Source: Azonexus sp. (GTDB lineage: Bacteria > Pseudomonadota > Gammaproteobacteria > Burkholderiales > Rhodocyclaceae). Taken from it: a stretch of 64,000 nt of DNA. The DNA is taken from contig JAGOAU010000003.1 in the NCBI GenBank assembly GCA_017983755.1, forward strand, positions 62,001-126,000. The letters run 5' to 3'. The notes under the pieces are model-generated. The model worked only from the letters and a program-made list of their open reading frames with translations. It ran no database searches and had not been told where the DNA came from. The position numbers were made by a program, and so were the translations under genes. Of this stretch, positions 33,140 through 42,897 are shown piece by piece. Positions within the stretch are counted from its first letter, which is position 1; each line of letters starts with the position of its first letter.

Positions 33140-33603
33140 CAGCGCCCGGCTTCGCCAGCGATTTCTTTGAGCAGGCCTTCGACCATGGGCGCCGCTTTAC
33201 CCTGCGGCCGGCGGTAGGCGACCCAGGTGCCGGCCTTGTCGCCCGGCAGCGTATAGACGGAAATCGCGAAGGGGCACAGTACGATGTTGTGCGGGTCGGC
33301 TTCCATCATCTTGCGCGACAGGCTGGCCGAACAGAACTCGATGATTTCCGCCTGCTCGAAGACTTTGCGGCGGGCGCCGATGTCGGCCCCGGTGCGCGCC
33401 AGCATGTCGGCGATGTGCGAGGTGTAATTGACCACCAGCCCGCGGTTCTCGATGGCCATGACGATGCTGTCGCGGGTGTCGGCGAAGTTGCCGGCAACCT
33501 TCTGGCGGACCATCCAGTCTTCGGCGCAAGCGGCGCCGGCGCTCAGCGCGATGGCGAGCGGGATCAGCAGGCGGTGAATGGTAGCCGATAGCAAATGGGT
33601 CAT
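33139..33603 (-). CDS. DUF302-domain periplasmic protein
   Basis: 154 residues with signal peptide ending AGAACAE. DUF302 features: NFADTRDSIVMAIENRGLVVNYTSHIADML, VFEQAEIIEFCSASLSRKMMEADPHNIVLCPFAISVY and GTWVAYRRP. Members form compact alpha/beta dimers of unknown role. It follows the ABC binding-protein gene by 10 bp and is probably cotranscribed with it. Confidence 0.87.
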   Translation of the reverse strand: MTHLLSATIHRLLIPLAIALSAGAACAEDWMVRQKVAGNFADTRDSIVMAIENRGLVVNYTSHIADMLARTGADIGARRKVFEQAEIIEFCSASLSRKMMEADPHNIVLCPFAISVYTLPGDKAGTWVAYRRPQGKAAPMVEGLLKEIAGEAGR

Positions 33604-33613
33604 TGCAGTTCTC

Positions 33614-34768
33614 CTAGTGCACGAAGCGGCCGTCGCGCGAGACGATGGACAGGTCGACGAATTGGGCCCCTTCGTGATCGCCGGGCGCGTAGCGTACGGT
33701 GACGCCGCCGAGATCGAAGCGTGAGTTTTCCAGTGTCTTCATGTACCCGGTGCGGGTCAGGTCGCGTCCCGCAGCGCGCAAACCCATGACCAGGGCCTTG
33801 GCGGTCATGAAGCCTTCGAGCGCGCCATAGCTGTATTCGGCCTTGGCGTTGGCCGTGCGCAGCGCATCCTGGTACTCGCGGGCGATCGGGTGTTTGCGCT
33901 CCCAGGGATTGGGCACCACTTGCGCGAACACCATGCCCTGCGCCAGCGGGCCCAGCCCGTGGGCGATCTGCGTCGAGCCCGAGTTGACGCCCATGAAGGC
34001 TGTCGGCAGCCTGGCTGCCCGGGCCTTGCTCACCAGTTTCAGGTAAAGCCCGCTCGAACCGTGGTTGAAGAACATGTCAGGTTTCCTGTCGCCGATGAGC
34101 CTGACCATGTCGTCGATCTGCGCATCGCTGACTTCACCCTTGAACGGAATGGCGACGGCCACTTTCATGCCGAGTTCGCCAGCAATCAGTTTGACGTTGT
34201 CCAGATGGCTGCGGCCGACGTCCGAGTCGGCATGGATGAAGCCGACGCTGCCCAGGCCGGTGCTCTTGCCCCACTGCATGAGGGCGCGAAACTCGTCGCG
34301 ATGCTCGGCGCGAACCGGAAAAACGTAAGGCTGGTGGGGGCGGCGCAGTGTTGGCGAACCTGCCATCGGGCCGAAGAACGGCACCTTTAGTTCGCCGGCG
34401 ACGGTCATCACTCCGGTTGAAGGTCCGCCCTCGATCGAGCCAAACAAAATGAAGGCACCATCGGCAACAAGGCGGCGCGCATTGTTCTCGGCGATATTCG
34501 TCTTGTTGTGGTCGTCGAGGATGCGCAGGGTGATCTTGCGGCCGTTTACGCCACCTGTCGCGTTCACCTGATCGATGTAGAGTTTGCTGCCCTCGGCCAC
34601 GGCAACGCCATAGCTGTTCTTGCCGTCCTCAAGGGCAATGCTCTGGCCAATCACGATTTCCTTGTCGGTGACGCCGCTTTCGGCAGCGTTGCCGCTGCAG
34701 GCCAGAAAGCCCAGCGCTGCCGAAATGCCGAGCTGACGCCAGATGGATTGGGAAAAAACACCGCGCAA
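33614..34768 (-). CDS. Branched-chain amino acid/urea-type ABC transporter substrate-binding protein
   Basis: 384 residues from TTG 34768, chosen because AGGAGG ends 6 nt upstream; the ATG at 34783 would place that AGGAGG inside the coding region. Signal peptide ends ACSGNAAE. Type I periplasmic binding fold: VIGQSIALEDGKNSYGVAVAEGSKLYIDQVN, AENNARRLVADGAFILFGSIEGGPST, FFGPMAGSPTLR and IHADSDVGRSHLDNV. No permease or ATPase gene is adjacent, so it may act with transporter parts elsewhere, or as a sensor component. Confidence 0.88.
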   Translation of the reverse strand: MRGVFSQSIWRQLGISAALGFLACSGNAAESGVTDKEIVIGQSIALEDGKNSYGVAVAEGSKLYIDQVNATGGVNGRKITLRILDDHNKTNIAENNARRLVADGAFILFGSIEGGPSTGVMTVAGELKVPFFGPMAGSPTLRRPHQPYVFPVRAEHRDEFRALMQWGKSTGLGSVGFIHADSDVGRSHLDNVKLIAGELGMKVAVAIPFKGEVSDAQIDDMVRLIGDRKPDMFFNHGSSGLYLKLVSKARAARLPTAFMGVNSGSTQIAHGLGPLAQGMVFAQVVPNPWERKHPIAREYQDALRTANAKAEYSYGALEGFMTAKALVMGLRAAGRDLTRTGYMKTLENSRFDLGGVTVRYAPGDHEGAQFVDLSIVSRDGRFVH

Positions 34769-34879
34769 GATTGACCTCCTCATTGTGGGGAATGCAGGGC
34801 GGGCAGGAGTGCCGGCATTCGCGCCAGCATGATAGGGGGATGTCGGATGATTTGCCAGCCGGACCGGATGGCGGTGCGT

Positions 34880-37800
34880 TCAGCCGGGCAGCGGCTCGAA
34901 CAGCGCGGCGAGGTCGTCGCTGCCGAACTTGAGATCGACGCCGCGGTCTTCGGAGAGAATGCCGGCCGCCAGTTCGGCCTTCCGTTCCTGCAGGGCGAGG
35001 ATCTTTTCCTCGATGCTGCCGCCGACGATCAACTTGTAGACGAACACCGGCTTGTCCTGCCCGAGGCGGTGGGCGCGGTCGGTGGCCTGGTTCTCGACGG
35101 CCGGGTTCCACCACGGGTCGTAATGGATGACCGTGTCGGCGGCGGTCAGGTTGAGGCCGACACCGCCGGCCTTGAGGCTGATCAGGAAGATCGGCACTTC
35201 GCCGGCCTGGAAGCGACGGACCGGCGTTTCGCGGTCGGCGGTGTCACCGGTGAGCAGGGCGTAGTCGATGCCGATCGCGGCGAGCTCGTCCTCGATCAGC
35301 GCCAGCATGCTGGTGAATTGCGAGAAGACGAGGATGCGCCGGCCCTCGTCGACCAGTTCCGGCAGCATCGCCATCAGCAGGTCGAGCTTGGCCCGTTCCT
35401 TGACCTTGCGTGCCGCGTTGGCCTTGACCAGGCGCGGGTCGCAGCAGACCTGGCGCAGCTTGAGCAGGGCGTCGAGGATGACGATCTGGCTGCGGCTGAA
35501 GCCCTTGGCGGCGATCTCGTCGCGCACCTTGACGTCCATCGCCGCGCGCACGGTTTCGTAGAGGTCGCGTTGCGCCCCCTCGAGTTCGACGCTGCGCACG
35601 ATGATGGTCTTCGGCGGCAGTTCCTGGGCCACGTCCTCCTTCTTGCGGCGCAGGATGAAGGGGCGGATGCGGCGGGCCAGCAGGTCGCGTCGGCGGCGGT
35701 CATTCTGCTTCTCGATCGGGGTCCGCCAGTGCTTGGCGAACTGCCGGCTGGCGCCGAGAAAGCCGGGCAGCAGGAAGTCGAACTGGCTCCACAACTCGCC
35801 GAGATGGTTTTCCAGCGGCGTCCCGGTCAGGCACAGGCGGTGGCGCGCATCGACCTTGCGCACTGCCTCGGCGCCCTGGCTCTGGGCGTTCTTGACGGTC
35901 TGCGCCTCGTCGAGGATGAGCAGGTGGTAACGGTGCTGCATCAGCTCCTCGGCGTCGCGCCAGAGCAGCGGGTAGGTGGTCAGCACGACATCGTTTTCCG
36001 GAATTTCGGCGAAGCGGCTCTTGCGCTCGGGGCCGTGCAGCGAGAGCACCCGGAGGCCGGGGGCGAAGCGCGCCGCCTCGTGCTTCCAGTTGAAGATCAG
36101 CGAGGTCGGCAGGACGATCAGCGCCGGCCGGTCGAGGCGACCGCCTTCCTTTTCCAGCAGCAGGTGGGCCAGTGTCTGCGCCGTCTTGCCGAGACCCATG
36201 TCGTCGGCCAGGATGCCGGACAGGTTCTGCGCGCGCAGGAACTGCAGCCAGGCCAGGCCTTCCTTCTGGTAATCGCGCAATTCGAGGCGCAGCCCGGCCG
36301 GCGAAGCGATGCTGGTGATGCCCTGCGCGGCGTGCAGCTGGTCGGCCAGCGCCAGGATGTCGCCCTGGCCCTTGAACTGCCAGCGGCTGGTGTCGGTGAG
36401 CTCGGAGAGGCGCGGTGCGTCGAAGCGCGAGACGCGCAGGGTGTCGCCGCCGGAAAAGCCGTCGAAGAGGTCGATCAGCGTCGCCGCCAGCGGCTTGATG
36501 CGGCTCGCCGGGACGCGGATGCGCTGGCGCAGCGGCGTCTGCAGTTCGACCGCCTCGTCGTCGGGAATCGCCTCGATCAGCACGCTCTCCAGCCAGCGCG
36601 GGTCGCGCCGGAAGAGGGCGGCGAGCAGCGGCGCCAGGGCCAGGCGCTGGCCGTCGACGATGACGCCCATGTCGAGATCGAACCAGCCATTGTCGGATTC
36701 GACGAGATCGGCTTCCCAGCCATCGACCTCGAGCAGGTGATGGCGGAAGTCGTCCGGGTAGTCGATCTGCCAGCCGGCGGCGCGCAGCATCTCGCGCCCG
36801 TCCTGCATGAAGGAGGCCCACGCGCTCTCGCTGGCGAGGCCGAAAACGCCCTCCGGCGGGCGGCCGAAGGTGTCGAGGGTGTGCGACGGAAGCTTCTCGA
36901 AGCCGGCTGCGGTCAACGCCTGCAAAGCCCGGTTTTCCGCTTCCGGACGGCGCTTGAGATGCACCGTCTCGCCTTCCGGCAGGGTCACGAATTCAAAGGG
37001 TTCGTCGGGGCGGACCTCGACGTCGGCGTAGCGGAAGATCGGCTTGCCGACATCGAAAAAGTCGCCGGCCAGGCTGCCGGCGTAGCCGCGCCACGGGCGG
37101 TTGCCGTGGGTCGGCAGCGTGTCGAGCTGCAATACCGGCTGCAGCGGCACGTCGACCGTGCGCAGGCGGATCGTCGCATCCTCGGCGGGCTTGGGCAGGT
37201 CGGGGGCGAGCTCGGCCAGGGTCTGGGCGACGACCGCCGCCTCGCGGGCCGACAGCGGCGGCAGGCTGAACAGGCGGCCGATCACCGCCGGATTGCCGGC
37301 GACTTCCAGCGGGCCGGCCTCGCCGTTGGCGAGGTCGACATACCACGGCGGCTGCACCGGGACGATCAGCGCCGCCGGCGGCCGGGCGATCAGCAGCGGG
37401 CGTTGCAGGCCGCGCGCATCGACGCGCCAGCCGACGTCGGCCGGACGCGGCGCGCCCTCGGCCAGCGGCAGCCCGTCGCCGTTGTCGGCGTAGAAACGGC
37501 GGCTTTCGACCAGGCGCTGCAGGGTTTCGGCACCGTGCCGCGGCCCCAGGCCGAAGGCGCGCAGGCCGCTTTCGTGCAGGCGGTCGGCCCAGAGCGGGCG
37601 CAGGATGCCGAGGTCTTCCTCATTGACGAACTGCGGCGGATTGACCAGCGCGCGCTCGATGTTCCACCATTCCTCGGCGCTGTCGGGGAATTTGCCCTTG
37701 GCGATCTCGATGCCGAAATGGCGCTGGTCGGCGCTCCACTTGAGCAGGTAGAACAGCTGCTGGCGGACGCCGGACGGCCGCGCCTTCTTCTTGGCGACGG

Positions 37801-38158
37801 CGATCGAGGCGCGGCGCAGGTCTTCGACCCAGGACAACACGCCGGGGCTGACGCGGTCCGGCGTGCTGCGCTCCTCGAGGGCGCGCAGCAGCATGGCGGC
37901 GACGTGCTTGCAGTGGCTGCCGACCGGGCAGGTGCAATTGCTGACCAGCGTCTGGGCGCCGTTTCGGCCGGCGACCAGCTTGGCCATTGCCAGGTAGGGC
38001 TTGCGTGCGCTGCCGGGCACGACGGCACGGATGAATTCCGGATCGACCTCGAGATCCTGCACGACCTCGACATAGGCGCGCGCCTTGTCCAGTTCGCGCT
38101 GGCCCAGCCATTCGCGCAGGTGGGCCTCCGTGTAGGAATCGAGGGCGGGCGGCAGCAT
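34880..38158 (-). CDS. SWI2/SNF2-family helicase with SWIM zinc finger
   Basis: 1092 residues. N-terminal SWIM finger CTCPVGSHCKHVAAMLL (about 63-80), a long middle region, then a DEAD/SNF2 core: Walker A DDMGLGKTAQTL, motif II LLILDEAQTVKN, and helicase C VFSQFTSMLALIEDEL, ISLKAGGVGLNLTAADTVIHYDPWWNPAVE and QATDRAHRLGQ. Family members translocate on DNA and are linked to transcription recycling (RapA-like) or repair; this one resembles the bacterial SNF2 with SWIM group. Eight bp separate it from the upstream ubiB, so the two may be cotranscribed. Confidence 0.92.
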   Translation of the reverse strand: MLPPALDSYTEAHLREWLGQRELDKARAYVEVVQDLEVDPEFIRAVVPGSARKPYLAMAKLVAGRNGAQTLVSNCTCPVGSHCKHVAAMLLRALEERSTPDRVSPGVLSWVEDLRRASIAVAKKKARPSGVRQQLFYLLKWSADQRHFGIEIAKGKFPDSAEEWWNIERALVNPPQFVNEEDLGILRPLWADRLHESGLRAFGLGPRHGAETLQRLVESRRFYADNGDGLPLAEGAPRPADVGWRVDARGLQRPLLIARPPAALIVPVQPPWYVDLANGEAGPLEVAGNPAVIGRLFSLPPLSAREAAVVAQTLAELAPDLPKPAEDATIRLRTVDVPLQPVLQLDTLPTHGNRPWRGYAGSLAGDFFDVGKPIFRYADVEVRPDEPFEFVTLPEGETVHLKRRPEAENRALQALTAAGFEKLPSHTLDTFGRPPEGVFGLASESAWASFMQDGREMLRAAGWQIDYPDDFRHHLLEVDGWEADLVESDNGWFDLDMGVIVDGQRLALAPLLAALFRRDPRWLESVLIEAIPDDEAVELQTPLRQRIRVPASRIKPLAATLIDLFDGFSGGDTLRVSRFDAPRLSELTDTSRWQFKGQGDILALADQLHAAQGITSIASPAGLRLELRDYQKEGLAWLQFLRAQNLSGILADDMGLGKTAQTLAHLLLEKEGGRLDRPALIVLPTSLIFNWKHEAARFAPGLRVLSLHGPERKSRFAEIPENDVVLTTYPLLWRDAEELMQHRYHLLILDEAQTVKNAQSQGAEAVRKVDARHRLCLTGTPLENHLGELWSQFDFLLPGFLGASRQFAKHWRTPIEKQNDRRRRDLLARRIRPFILRRKKEDVAQELPPKTIIVRSVELEGAQRDLYETVRAAMDVKVRDEIAAKGFSRSQIVILDALLKLRQVCCDPRLVKANAARKVKERAKLDLLMAMLPELVDEGRRILVFSQFTSMLALIEDELAAIGIDYALLTGDTADRETPVRRFQAGEVPIFLISLKAGGVGLNLTAADTVIHYDPWWNPAVENQATDRAHRLGQDKPVFVYKLIVGGSIEEKILALQERKAELAAGILSEDRGVDLKFGSDDLAALFEPLPG

Positions 38159-38166
38159 CGGGGAGA

Positions 38167-39690
38167 TCAGGCGAGCAGCAGGCCGATGACGGTCGCCAGC
38201 AGCAGCGCGATGATCGCCAGCCAGCGATTCTGTTGCTGCTGCGCGGCGATCAGGCGCTCGAATTGCGGTTGCAGGTCGGCCGCCGGTTCGCGCGTCAGCG
38301 ATTGGTGCACAAGGCGCGGCAGCTGCGGCAGCGTGCGCGCCAGGTAGGGGGCTTCCTGGTTGAAGGTGCGCAGCAGCCCGCGCCAGCCGATCTGTTCGCT
38401 CATCCAGCGTTCGAGGAAGGGCTTGGCGGTCTTCCACAGGTCGAGTTCGGGGTCGAGCTGGCGGCCGAGGCCCTCGATGTTGAGCAGGGTCTTCTGCAAC
38501 ATCACCAGTTGCGGCTGGATCTCGACGTTGAAGCGGCGCGAGGTCTGGAACAGGCGCAGCAGCACCTTGCCGAAGGAAATGTCCTTCAGCGGGCGGTCGA
38601 AGATCGGCTCGCAGACGGCGCGGATCGCCGCCTCGAATTCATCGACGCGGGTTTCCTTGGGCGCCCAGCCCGACTCGATGTGCGCCTCGGCGACGCGCTT
38701 GTAGTCGCGGCGGAAGAAGGCGAGGAAATTCTGCGCCAGATAGTTCTTGTCGGAGTCGGTCAGCGTGCCGACGATGCCGAAGTCGAGCGCAATGTAGCGG
38801 CCGTCCGGGGCGACGAAAATGTTGCCGGGGTGCATGTCGGCGTGGAAGAAGCCGTCGCGGAAGACCTGGGTGAAAAAGATCTCGACGCCGGCTTCGGAAA
38901 GCCGGGAAAGATTGATGCCGTCGGCGCGCAACTTATCGATCTGCGAGATCGGCGTGCCCTGCATCCGTTCCATGACCATCACGGTCGAGGTGCAGAAGTC
39001 CCAATGCACCTCCGGCACCACCAGCAGCTGCGAATCGGTGAAGTTGCGCCGCAGCTGCGAGGCGTTGGCCGCCTCGCGCATCAGGTCGAGTTCGTCGCGC
39101 AGGTATTTGGCGAACTCGGCGACCACCTCGCGTGGCTTCAGGCGCTTGCCATCGGCCCACAGCTTTTCGAGCAGCAGCGCGAAATTGTCCATCAAGGCCA
39201 GGTCGTGCTCGATCACCGACAGCATGTTGGGGCGCAGGATCTTGACCGCGACTTCGTGGCTGCCGTCCTCGTCGCGCAGGCGGGCAAAATGCACCTGGGC
39301 GATCGAGGCGGAAGCGATCGGCAGCGGGTCGAACTCGGCGAAGACTTCGCTCGCCGGGCGGCCGCCGTAGGCCTTCTCGATCTCGGCCAGCGCCAGATGC
39401 GAGTCAAAGGGCGGCACGCGATCCTGCAGCTTGGCCAGCTCGTCGGCGATGTCGGTCGGCATCAGGTCGCGCCGCGTCGAAAGCACCTGGCCGAACTTGA
39501 CGAAAATCGGCCCCAGCGCCTCCAGCGCCATGCGCAGGCGAACGGCGCGCGGCGCCGAGAGGTCGCGCCAGAACTGCAGGGTGTTCGCCAGGCGCACCAG
39601 ACGACCGCTCGGCTCGTGTTCGAGCACCATTTCGTCGAGGCCGTAGCGGCTGGCGACGGCAGCGATCTTGAGCAGGCGGAAGAGGCGCAT
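38167..39690 (-). CDS. ubiB: UbiB, ubiquinone biosynthesis atypical kinase
   Basis: 507 residues. The diagnostic KxGQ motif is in [17 protein letters not shown] (about 60-76), with the Ala-rich nucleotide loop [21 protein letters not shown], the catalytic [11 protein letters not shown] and the DFG in [10 protein letters not shown]. Two membrane helices would be expected at the C-terminus; one clear one is [18 protein letters not shown]. UbiB is needed for the aerobic steps of ubiquinone synthesis. Start ATG 39690 follows a divergent 270-bp region upstream of the DUF1622 gene. Confidence 0.93.
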   Translation of the reverse strand: MRLFRLLKIAAVASRYGLDEMVLEHEPSGRLVRLANTLQFWRDLSAPRAVRLRMALEALGPIFVKFGQVLSTRRDLMPTDIADELAKLQDRVPPFDSHLALAEIEKAYGGRPASEVFAEFDPLPIASASIAQVHFARLRDEDGSHEVAVKILRPNMLSVIEHDLALMDNFALLLEKLWADGKRLKPREVVAEFAKYLRDELDLMREAANASQLRRNFTDSQLLVVPEVHWDFCTSTVMVMERMQGTPISQIDKLRADGINLSRLSEAGVEIFFTQVFRDGFFHADMHPGNIFVAPDGRYIALDFGIVGTLTDSDKNYLAQNFLAFFRRDYKRVAEAHIESGWAPKETRVDEFEAAIRAVCEPIFDRPLKDISFGKVLLRLFQTSRRFNVEIQPQLVMLQKTLLNIEGLGRQLDPELDLWKTAKPFLERWMSEQIGWRGLLRTFNQEAPYLARTLPQLPRLVHQSLTREPAADLQPQFERLIAAQQQQNRWLAIIALLLATVIGLLLA

Positions 39691-39914
39691 GGGTGTCGGA
39701 GGGACCGGGCGGGCCGGAGAAAAACAAACGGGGATGCTAACACGCAGGCGGAGAATTGGCCTGCACGACGTGGGTTCTTTGCGCTATCTGTTGCCGGCGA
39801 TTTGCGGTTCGAGAGTGATCCTCTCGCTATGCACTGGCCTTGTACATATTGACCTGGCATCAGCGGGCAAACAGAATGGCCGTTGGTCGAACGCTAGCGA
39901 ATGGGAGCATGGCT

Positions 39915-39946
39915 GTTGCGGTCGACACCGTAAAAGAGGGCAATTT
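39915..39946 (-). repeat. Dispersed 32-bp motif, exact core, upstream of DUF1622 gene
   Basis: Exact GTTGCGGTCGAC at 39915-39926, AAAA proximal tract, GGC and AATTT distal block. It ends 14 bp before the DUF1622 start and is the only notable element in the 270-bp gap 39691-39960; its distal end abuts the AGGGGG ribosome site. Confidence 0.7.
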
Positions 39947-39960
39947 CAGGGGGTAAAGAC

Positions 39961-40344
39961 ATGAGCTACGAACCGATCATCGTCGCGGCTGCCGGCGTCG
40001 TCGAAATCATCGGTGTCGCGGTGCTGTTGGCCGGTGCTCTTCTGGCAGCGGCGGTATTTGCCCGGCGCCTGCTGCGCGGCGCAAGCTTCCAGGAGTCCTA
40101 TCACGAATTGCGCGCCGACCTCGGGCGGGCGATCCTGCTCGGGCTGGAACTACTGGTGATCGCCGACATCATCGGGACGGTGGCGATCGAGCCGAACTTG
40201 CAGAACCTCGGGGTGCTCGCGCTGATCGTGGTGATCCGGACGGCCCTGAGCTTTGCGCTCGAACTGGAAGTCAGCGGGCGCTGGCCGTGGCAACGCGGGC
40301 GGGTGAGCGAAGGCGGAGCGGGCGAGGTCAAGGGCAGCGCCTGA
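39961..40344 (+). CDS. DUF1622 membrane protein
   Basis: 127 residues, three helices: IIVAAAGVVEIIGVAVLLAGALLAA, AILLGLELLVIADIIGTVAI and LGVLALIVVIRTALSFALELEV. The RTALSFALELE block is characteristic of DUF1622. Charged C-terminal tail. Function unknown. AGGGGG lies 6 nt before the ATG. Confidence 0.9.
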   Translation: MSYEPIIVAAAGVVEIIGVAVLLAGALLAAAVFARRLLRGASFQESYHELRADLGRAILLGLELLVIADIIGTVAIEPNLQNLGVLALIVVIRTALSFALELEVSGRWPWQRGRVSEGGAGEVKGSA

Positions 40345-40473
40345 GGGGCACGCCGGCTCAGGCTTCCCGGACCCGGTCTCGGCGAGCGGTGCCTGTCGGC
40401 ATGATTCCGTTTGCGCCTCGCCGTCCGTGATCGCGGCGTATAATCGGCGCTTTGCTTTTTTTGCCGCGAATCA

Positions 40474-42237
40474 ATGGCCCACGATGTCAAATCCCAGCTG
40501 ACCGAGCTCCTGCAAAGGGCGCTGGCCAGCGTTGCGCCGACCGCAAGCGCTACCCCGATCCAACTCGAGCGCCCGCGCGACCCGACGCATGGCGACTTTG
40601 CCACCAACCTGGCGATGCAACTGGCCAAGGCGCTGAAGAAGAACCCGCGCGAAATCGCCAATCAGCTGCTGGCCGAGCTGCCGGTGTCGGTGCTGGTCGC
40701 GAAAGCCGAGATCGCCGGCGCCGGCTTCATCAACTTCACGCTCGATGCGCGCGCCAAGGTCGACGTGGTCGCCGCCGTGCTGGTCGATGGTGCCGGCTAT
40801 GGCCGTTCGCAGCTGGGCGCCGGGCACAAGGTGCAGGTCGAGTTCGTTTCGGCCAACCCGACCGGCCCGTTGCACGTCGGCCATGGCCGTGGTGCGGCCT
40901 ACGGCGCGTCGCTGTCGAGCCTGCTGGCCTTTGCCGGCTGGGACGTGACGCGCGAGTATTACGTCAATGACGCCGGCCGCCAGATGGACATCCTCGGCTT
41001 GTCCACGTGGCTGCGCTATCTGGATCAACACGGCGTCTCCGTGCCCTTCCCGCCCAACGCCTACCAGGGCGGCTACGTGCGCGACATGGCGCAGCAGATG
41101 ACGGTGGCGCACGGGGCCAAGTACGTGCGGCCGGGTGAAGCCGTGCTCGCCGGCACGCCGGGCCTGCCGGAAGCCGAGCGCGCCGACGACGAGGCCAAGC
41201 AGCAGCGCGAGCTGCATCTCGATGCGCTGATCGCCCGCGCCAAGGAACTGCTTGGCCCTGACTGGGATTACGTGCATCAACATGCACTCAACGAGCAGCT
41301 GGCCGACTGCCGCGACGATCTCGAACAGTTCGGCGTCCATTTCGACGTCTGGTTCTCCGAAAAGGCGCTTTACGATACCGGGCTGGTCGCCCGTTGCGTC
41401 GCGCTGCTCGAGGAGAAGGGGCACATCTACCTGCAGAACGGCGCCAAGTGGTTCCGCTCGACCGTCTTTGGCGACGAGAAGGACCGCGTTGTCCAGCGCG
41501 AGAATGGCCTCTATACCTATTTCGCCTCCGACATCGCCTACCACCTGAACAAGTTCGAGCGCGGTTTCGCCAGGGTCATCAACATCTGGGGCGCTGATCA
41601 CCATGGCTACATCCCGCGCGTGACCGGCGCCGTCAAGGCGCTCGACCTCGACGCCGACAAGCTGCAGGTGGCGCTGGTCCAGTTCGCGGTGCTCTACCGC
41701 AACGGCCAGAAGGCCTCGATGTCCACCCGCTCCGGCGAGTTCGTCACGCTGCGCGAACTGCGCGGCGAGGTCGGCAACGATGCCTGCCGTTTCTTCTATG
41801 CGCTGCGCAAGTCGGACCAGCATCTCGATTTCGACCTCGACCTCGCCAAGAGCCAGACCAACGAGAACCCGGTCTATTACATCCAGTACGCCCACGCCCG
41901 CATCTGCTCGGTGCTCGCCCAGTGGGGTGGCGACCTGACGACGCTGGCCGAGGCCGATCTGGCCTTGCTCGCCAACCCGCGCGAACTGGCCATCGCCAAC
42001 AAGCTGGCGGAGTTCCGCGATGTGATCGAGAACGGTGCTCGCGATCTGGCGCCGCACCTGATCGCCTTCTACCTGAAGGACCTGGCCGGCGAGTTCCACG
42101 GCTGGTACAACGCCGAGCGCATGCTGGTCGACGACGCCGCGCTGCGCGATGCGCGTGTCGCGCTCGCCGCCGCCGTGCGCCAGGTGATCCGCAACGGTCT
42201 CGCCATCCTGGGCGTCAGCTGCCCGGAATCGATGTAA
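40474..42237 (+). CDS. argS: Arginyl-tRNA synthetase
   Basis: 587 residues, the normal length. HIGH-type motif in FVSANPTGPLHVGHGRGAAYG (about 130-150), KMSKS-equivalent KASMSTRSGEFVTL, the Add1 N-terminal tRNA-binding domain (HGDFATNLAMQLAK) and the C-terminal anticodon-binding domain with YIQYAHARICSVL. Charges tRNA-Arg. It heads an apparent operon with the SPOR, dsbA and SDR genes (9-bp, 3-bp and 6-bp gaps). Confidence 0.96.
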   Translation: MAHDVKSQLTELLQRALASVAPTASATPIQLERPRDPTHGDFATNLAMQLAKALKKNPREIANQLLAELPVSVLVAKAEIAGAGFINFTLDARAKVDVVAAVLVDGAGYGRSQLGAGHKVQVEFVSANPTGPLHVGHGRGAAYGASLSSLLAFAGWDVTREYYVNDAGRQMDILGLSTWLRYLDQHGVSVPFPPNAYQGGYVRDMAQQMTVAHGAKYVRPGEAVLAGTPGLPEAERADDEAKQQRELHLDALIARAKELLGPDWDYVHQHALNEQLADCRDDLEQFGVHFDVWFSEKALYDTGLVARCVALLEEKGHIYLQNGAKWFRSTVFGDEKDRVVQRENGLYTYFASDIAYHLNKFERGFARVINIWGADHHGYIPRVTGAVKALDLDADKLQVALVQFAVLYRNGQKASMSTRSGEFVTLRELRGEVGNDACRFFYALRKSDQHLDFDLDLAKSQTNENPVYYIQYAHARICSVLAQWGGDLTTLAEADLALLANPRELAIANKLAEFRDVIENGARDLAPHLIAFYLKDLAGEFHGWYNAERMLVDDAALRDARVALAAAVRQVIRNGLAILGVSCPESM

Positions 42238-42246
42238 GGAAAGCCC

Positions 42247-42894
42247 ATGAGCCGCGATATGAAACCGCGCAAGCGCCAGCCGGCGAAGAAGAAATCCGCC
42301 GGCGGCACCCTGATCGGCATGTTCATCGGCCTGGTGCTCGGGGTCGTCGTTGCCGCGAGCGTCGTCTGGTACATGAACAAGTCGCCGCTGCCCTTCAACA
42401 AGTCGGTGCAGGCGCCGCCGGCCAAGCCGGAAGGCGCGCCTGCCAACGGCAAGCCGGCAACGCAGAACGGCCAGCCGATGGCTCTGCCGGGCAAGCCGGG
42501 CGATCCGATTCCGGAAAAGCGCTTCCAGTTCTACGACATCCTGCCCGGCAAGGCAGACGCGGTGCCGGACAAGGCCGGCAAGCCGGAAGTGAAGAAGGAA
42601 GAGCCGAAGAAGGAAGAAAAGAAAGAGGAGCCGAAGAAGGAAGAGGTCAAGGAGAGCAAGACGCCGCTCTTCCTGCAGGCTGGCTCCTTCAGCACCGCGC
42701 AGGACGCCGACAACCAGAAGGCCAAGCTGGCCTTCATGGGGATCGAGGCGGTAATCCAGCAGGTGATGATCCAGGACAAGACCTTCTACCGCGTGCGCGT
42801 CGGCCCCTTCACGCGCATCGACGAATTGAACAAAACCCGCGCCGAGCTGGCCAAAAACGGCATCGACGCCCAGCTCGCCAAAAACAAGGAGTAA
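42247..42894 (+). CDS. SPOR-domain protein (FtsN-like)
   Basis: 215 residues. A basic cytoplasmic tail (MSRDMKPRKRQPAKKKSAGG) and one membrane helix (LIGMFIGLVLGVVVAASVVW) precede a Pro/Lys linker and a highly charged KKEE repeat (about 116-138). The SPOR domain occupies the last 75 residues (LFLQAGSFSTAQDADNQKAKLAFMG, FYRVRVGPFTRIDELNKTRAEL), which binds denuded septal peptidoglycan. Topology and context fit an FtsN-type divisome or cell-wall protein. Confidence 0.92.
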   Translation: MSRDMKPRKRQPAKKKSAGGTLIGMFIGLVLGVVVAASVVWYMNKSPLPFNKSVQAPPAKPEGAPANGKPATQNGQPMALPGKPGDPIPEKRFQFYDILPGKADAVPDKAGKPEVKKEEPKKEEKKEEPKKEEVKESKTPLFLQAGSFSTAQDADNQKAKLAFMGIEAVIQQVMIQDKTFYRVRVGPFTRIDELNKTRAELAKNGIDAQLAKNKE

Positions 42895-42897
42895 CGC

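Noticed and set aside
34829..38347. A 1172-codon open frame opposite the SNF2 helicase gene
   Set aside because: It is an antisense shadow created by high GC at third codon positions. Its translation has no recognisable domain, whereas the minus-strand frame has all helicase motifs.
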